Source of the DNA: Victivallales bacterium
GTDB taxonomy: Bacteria > Verrucomicrobiota > Lentisphaeria > Victivallales > SZUA-371
Length of the DNA: 7,872 nucleotides
Assembly: GCA_028691155.1 (NCBI GenBank)
Contig: JAQUZV010000093.1
Coordinates: 1-7,872, forward strand
Direction: 5' to 3'
The notes beneath the pieces are model-generated. The model was not told the DNA's origin, did not search any database, and worked only from the letters and a program-made list of their open reading frames with translations. Positions within the stretch are counted from its first letter, which is position 1; every line of letters starts with the position of its first letter. The position numbers and the translations under genes were made by a program. Of the stretch, positions 4,992 to 7,872 are shown one piece after another.

Positions 4992-6359
4992 ATGGCGTCA
5001 GAGCAGGTTCGGCTTTCGAAGTATAAAGAAGAACCGGAACATATCGATTCCCTGAAAATTTATCTGCGCCAGATCAGCAGCAAGCCCATGTTGTCTCCAG
5101 AGGAGCAGACGGCGTTGACCTCTTTGATCGGCGACTGTCACCTGGAATTTCGCCGTTTGATCTATCGTTTGGGGTTTATCCTGCCGGAACATCTTAAATT
5201 GCTCAGTCAATGCACGGTGGATACGGTCGGCGATTATTTCCCTCCTTCCTCCTGGGGCGGAGATGATTCCCCGACGGCCACGCCGGAAGGTTTTTTGCTG
5301 AAAATTCCCGCTTGGGCGAAACAGATCGAAGCGGCCTATGCCGCGTTGCAGCAGGCTTGGGCTTCCGGGACCGTGTCCGAGGCCATCCGGCAGCAGGCGG
5401 TGGCGACGATGATGCGTTTCCCCGTCGGTAACGATTTTATCGGCGAGTGGTATGATGTGGCGCTGGAATATGCCCGGTTGACTCCGGCGGAAATTGCCGG
5501 CATGGAGCTGGGAAGAAAAGTGTTGCCCGATCCGGCCCGGGGGAGGCTGATGGAAGAAAAATTTCTGATGACGACCACCGACTTTTTGACGTTGGTGCGG
5601 GAGCTGGAGGATATCCGACGTCGGATGGAGTCGGCCCGGAAAAAAATGTTGGAAACCAATCTCCGGCTGGTCGTCAGTATTGCCAAGCGCTATCAGAATC
5701 GCGGGTTGCCGCTGACCGACCTGATTCAGGAAGGCAATATCGGACTGATGCGGGCTCTGGATAAATTCGATTACCACCTGGGACACAAGTTCTGTACTTA
5801 TGCCACCTGGTGGATCAAACAGGCGGTGTCCCGCTCGATTGCCGATCAGTCCCGCGTGATCCGGATTCCGATCCATATGATCAACACCATCAACATGATC
5901 AACGCGACCGAACAGCATTTTATTCAGGAGTGCGGGCGGGAACCGAGTGTGGAGGAACTGGCGGCCAAACTGGAGATGCCGGTGGCCAGGGTCAGCGCGA
6001 TCCGGAAGATGGCCCGGCAGCCGCTGTCGCTGCAGTCGCCGGTGAATGAAGAGGGATCGACATCGGTGCTGGAGAACATTGTGCACGACGACAACTGCGA
6101 TCCGGCGGAGAAGATTTCTTCCCTGGTGTTGCGGGAAAAGCTGTTTGAAGCGCTGTCCACGCTGTCCGAGCGCGAACAGCAGATTATTGTGATGCGGTTC
6201 GGTCTCGACGGGGAAGCGCCGCGCACGCTGGTGGAAGTCAGCCGGTACTTCGGTTTGACCCGGGAACGTATCCGCCAGATTGAAATGAAAACCATGGAAA
6301 AACTGCGTTCGCCCTCCCGGTTGAAGTACTTCGACCATATTTCCCATTTCAACCGGTAA
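4992..6359 (+). CDS. RpoD/SigA-like sigma-70 RNA polymerase sigma factor
   Basis: This 455-residue sigma factor directs RNA polymerase to promoters. Region 1.2 is at about 17-46 (IDSLKIYLRQISS). A non-conserved segment follows (about 47-205), then region 2 (about 206-290), with the core-binding MLETNLRLVVSIAKRY and the -10-melting FCTYATWWIKQ. Region 3 is at about 291-350 and region 4 at about 376-446. The -35-reading helix TRERIRQIE (423-431) is identical to that of E. coli RpoD at the key R, E, R and Q positions. W273, W274 and Q277 in region 2 match E. coli W433, W434 and Q437. S280 replaces T440, and N298 replaces E458 of the extended -10 contact region. Region 1.1 is absent. It is either the primary sigma factor or a close RpoD paralogue; conservation of regions 2 and 4 favours housekeeping-type promoter specificity. 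It has its own promoter and no tightly linked neighbours. Confidence 0.9.
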   Translation: MASEQVRLSKYKEEPEHIDSLKIYLRQISSKPMLSPEEQTALTSLIGDCHLEFRRLIYRLGFILPEHLKLLSQCTVDTVGDYFPPSSWGGDDSPTATPEGFLLKIPAWAKQIEAAYAALQQAWASGTVSEAIRQQAVATMMRFPVGNDFIGEWYDVALEYARLTPAEIAGMELGRKVLPDPARGRLMEEKFLMTTTDFLTLVRELEDIRRRMESARKKMLETNLRLVVSIAKRYQNRGLPLTDLIQEGNIGLMRALDKFDYHLGHKFCTYATWWIKQAVSRSIADQSRVIRIPIHMINTINMINATEQHFIQECGREPSVEELAAKLEMPVARVSAIRKMARQPLSLQSPVNEEGSTSVLENIVHDDNCDPAEKISSLVLREKLFEALSTLSEREQQIIVMRFGLDGEAPRTLVEVSRYFGLTRERIRQIEMKTMEKLRSPSRLKYFDHISHFNR

Positions 6360-6389
6360 TATGGTGCGGCGCCGAGTTGCCGGAACGGG

Positions 6390-6418
6390 TTGCAATCTTT
6401 CTCCCGGCGTGTTAAAGT
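6390..6418 (+). promoter_or_regulatory. Sigma-70-type extended -10 promoter of argH
   Basis: TTGCAA (6390-6395) and TAAAGT (6413-6418) have a 17-base spacer, and TGT directly precedes the -10. The transcription start would be near 6425, giving a leader of about 76 bases. The -35 is the same as that proposed for the formyltransferase gene. Confidence 0.5.
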
Positions 6419-6423
6419 ACCCG

Positions 6424-6445
6424 CCGACGGCAACCGGCCGTTCGG
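6424..6445 (+). other. Hairpin at the predicted 5' end of the argH transcript
   Basis: CCGACGGC (6424-6431) pairs with GCCG-T-(T)-CGG (6437-6445), giving eight pairs with one bulged T and a five-base loop. It begins at the predicted transcription start. No T-run follows. It could stabilise the mRNA, or mark the 3' end of the sigma factor transcript. Confidence 0.3.
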
Positions 6446-6457
6446 AGATAATACCGT

Positions 6458-6474
6458 TTGATGAACAATTGATG
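6458..6474 (+). repeat. Direct repeat TTGATG in the argH leader
   Basis: TTGATG occurs at 6458-6463 and again at 6469-6474, eleven bases apart, which puts both on the same face of the helix. It could be a regulator site or chance. I could not match it to a known arginine repressor box. Confidence 0.2.
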
Positions 6475-6487
6475 GCTAATATATTAC

Positions 6488-6493
6488 GGAGAG
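6488..6493 (+). promoter_or_regulatory. Ribosome binding site of argH
   Basis: GGAGAG ends seven bases before ATG 6501 and supports that start codon, which also gives the family's usual N-terminus (MALWGGRFS). Confidence 0.65.
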
Positions 6494-6500
6494 ACACAAA

Positions 6501-7871
6501 ATGGCTTTATGGGGCGGACGTTTCAGTACCGGAACCGCGGGTGTGGTTGCCGATTTTACCGAATCGATCTCTTATGACCGGCGGTTGTATAAATATGACA
6601 TCATCGGCAGCAAGGCGCATGCCGCCATGCTGGCCGCCTGCGGCATTATTCCCCAGGAAACGGCCACGGCGATTGCGGCGGAACTCGATAAGATCGGCGC
6701 CAGAATCGCCAAGGGAGATTTTACGTTTTCCACCGAATTGGAAGACATTCACATGCATATCGAAAACGAGCTGATCCGGGTGTTGGGCGATGAAGGCGCC
6801 CGCGTTCATTCCGCCCGCAGCCGCAACGATCAGGTCAATCTCGATGTCCGCCTTTACCTGCGCGACGAGATTATCGACCTTGTCGCCGGGATCCGCGAAC
6901 TGCAGCGGGCGCTGGTGTCCCGTGCCGCGGCCGACGCCGACGCGGTCATGCCCGGATTCACCCATCTGCAGCATGCCCAGCCGGTACTTTTCGCGCATCA
7001 TCTGCTGGCTTATGTCGAAATGCTGGATCGTGACCGTTCCCGTTTGATCGACTGTCGCCGCCGCCTCAACATTCTGCCGCTCGGGGCTGGAGCTCTGGCC
7101 GGAACCACGTTGCCGATCAACCGCGAAATGGTCTGCGAACTGCTGGGGTTCGAGATGGTTTCCCGCAACAGTATGGACACGGTGGCCGATCGCGATTTTA
7201 TGTGCGAACTGCTCTCCGACCTGGCCATTTTTACCATGCACGTGTCGCGGTTTTCCGAGGATCTGATTTTGTGGTGTTCGCAGGAATTCGGCTTTGTCGA
7301 ACTCGGCGACGCCTTCTGTACCGGTTCCAGTCTGATGCCGCAGAAGAAGAACCCCGATATCGCCGAAATCGCCCGCGGCAAGACCGGTCGCGTCTATGGT
7401 GATCTGATGGCGTTGCTGACGATCTGCAAAGGGTTGCCGCTGACCTACAACCGCGATTTGCAGGAGGACAAGGAACCGATTTTCGATGCGTTGGATACGG
7501 TGAATATGCTGCTCAAGGTTTTCCCGCCGATGGTGGCGTCCATGGAGTTGCGCCGTGAAAGAATGTTGGCCGCCGCCTCCGATCCTGCCCTGATGGCGAC
7601 CGATGTGGCGGAAAAACTGGTCGAGCTCGGCGTCCCGTTCCGTCATGCTCATCATCGGGTCGGTGCTTTTGTCAAATGGTGCCGAGAGAACGGGAAAACT
7701 CTGGACGGCGCCACGCTTGAGGAGATGAGAATCACCATTCCCGAAGCCACGCCGGAATTCTCCCGCCTGTTTTCCGCGGTCGACAGCGTCGGACGCCGGG
7801 AAGTGACCGGCGGCACCGGCCCGGACCATGTCCGCAAACAACTGGAATTCTGGCAGGAGGAACTGTCCTGA
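6501..7871 (+). CDS. argH: Argininosuccinate lyase
   Basis: This 456-residue cytoplasmic enzyme of arginine biosynthesis splits argininosuccinate into arginine and fumarate. It belongs to the fumarase/aspartase superfamily and functions as a homotetramer with active sites built from three subunits. The three signature regions are all present: SARSRNDQV (104-112), GFTHLQHAQP (152-161, containing the conserved His155) and GSSLMPQKKNP (275-285). The last is the flexible loop whose serine acts as the catalytic residue in the family. The N-terminal LWGGRF (3-8) is typical of ArgH. Length is normal and no frameshift or lost motif is seen. The gene is complete, ending one base before the window edge. 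No other arginine genes are next to it in this window, and it appears to have its own promoter. Confidence 0.97.
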   Translation: MALWGGRFSTGTAGVVADFTESISYDRRLYKYDIIGSKAHAAMLAACGIIPQETATAIAAELDKIGARIAKGDFTFSTELEDIHMHIENELIRVLGDEGARVHSARSRNDQVNLDVRLYLRDEIIDLVAGIRELQRALVSRAAADADAVMPGFTHLQHAQPVLFAHHLLAYVEMLDRDRSRLIDCRRRLNILPLGAGALAGTTLPINREMVCELLGFEMVSRNSMDTVADRDFMCELLSDLAIFTMHVSRFSEDLILWCSQEFGFVELGDAFCTGSSLMPQKKNPDIAEIARGKTGRVYGDLMALLTICKGLPLTYNRDLQEDKEPIFDALDTVNMLLKVFPPMVASMELRRERMLAAASDPALMATDVAEKLVELGVPFRHAHHRVGAFVKWCRENGKTLDGATLEEMRITIPEATPEFSRLFSAVDSVGRREVTGGTGPDHVRKQLEFWQEELS

Positions 7872-7872
7872 G

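Noticed and set aside
6458..6482. TTGATG / TAATAT as an alternative argH promoter
   Set aside because: The spacer is only 13 bases, too short for a sigma-70 promoter, and the start site would fall at about the ribosome binding site.
4998..6497. 499-codon minus-strand open frame covering the whole sigma factor gene
   Set aside because: The translation is rich in His, Gln and Arg with no recognisable motif, while the plus strand encodes an unmistakable sigma factor with promoter and ribosome binding site.
6507..7841. Minus-strand open frame opposite argH
   Set aside because: argH carries all three family signatures on the plus strand; the antisense frame has none.
1..7872. CRISPR arrays, transposons, tRNA genes or prophage remnants
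   Set aside because: No regularly spaced direct repeats, transposase motifs, long terminal inverted repeats or cloverleaf-like sequences were seen; the gaps between genes are short and accounted for.

Overview
The window carries six genes of an ordinary chromosomal stretch, plus the tail of a seventh. Coding is dense, GC-rich and uses Shine-Dalgarno sites of the AAGGAG/GGAG type. No mobile element, CRISPR array, tRNA or rRNA was seen. The gene set is a TauE/SafE permease, a PurN-like formyltransferase, a PhoA-type alkaline phosphatase, a YibE/F membrane protein, an RpoD-like sigma-70 factor and argininosuccinate lyase. With the protein style, this suggests a Gram-negative bacterium, perhaps of the PVC group (Lentisphaerota/Verrucomicrobiota). 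That placement is an impression from the proteins, not a computed result.

Layout. Positions 1-120 hold the C-terminal end of an alpha/beta hydrolase. A 156-base gap follows, containing two clear inverted repeats and a candidate promoter. The TauE/SafE-like permease (277 or 301 to 1041, +) comes next. It converges on the formyltransferase (1125-2030, -), and a long hairpin lies between the two stop codons. The formyltransferase and the alkaline phosphatase (2262-3680, +) diverge from a 231-base region in which each strand has a sigma-70-type promoter with a 17-base spacer and the -10 hexamer TATCTT. The phosphatase stop overlaps the start of the YibE/F-like protein (3677-4870, +) by four bases, so these two form a translationally coupled pair. 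The sigma factor (4992-6359, +) has its own extended -10 promoter (TGT-TATAAT). argH (6501-7871, +) also has its own promoter and closes the window.

How the genes relate. Only phosphatase-YibE/F is a convincing operon, pairing an exported phosphomonoesterase with an inner-membrane protein of unknown function. The others look like independently transcribed single genes. The sigma factor keeps all main DNA-contact residues for the -35 element. It differs from E. coli RpoD at two positions that touch the -10 and extended -10 elements, which is interesting because three of the five promoters proposed here have an extended -10 TG. I found no clear sign of a defence system, biosynthetic cluster or other large undescribed system. 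The items worth a second look are the phosphatase-YibE/F pair, the formyltransferase of unknown substrate, the sigma factor substitutions and the 9-bp inverted repeat ahead of the permease.
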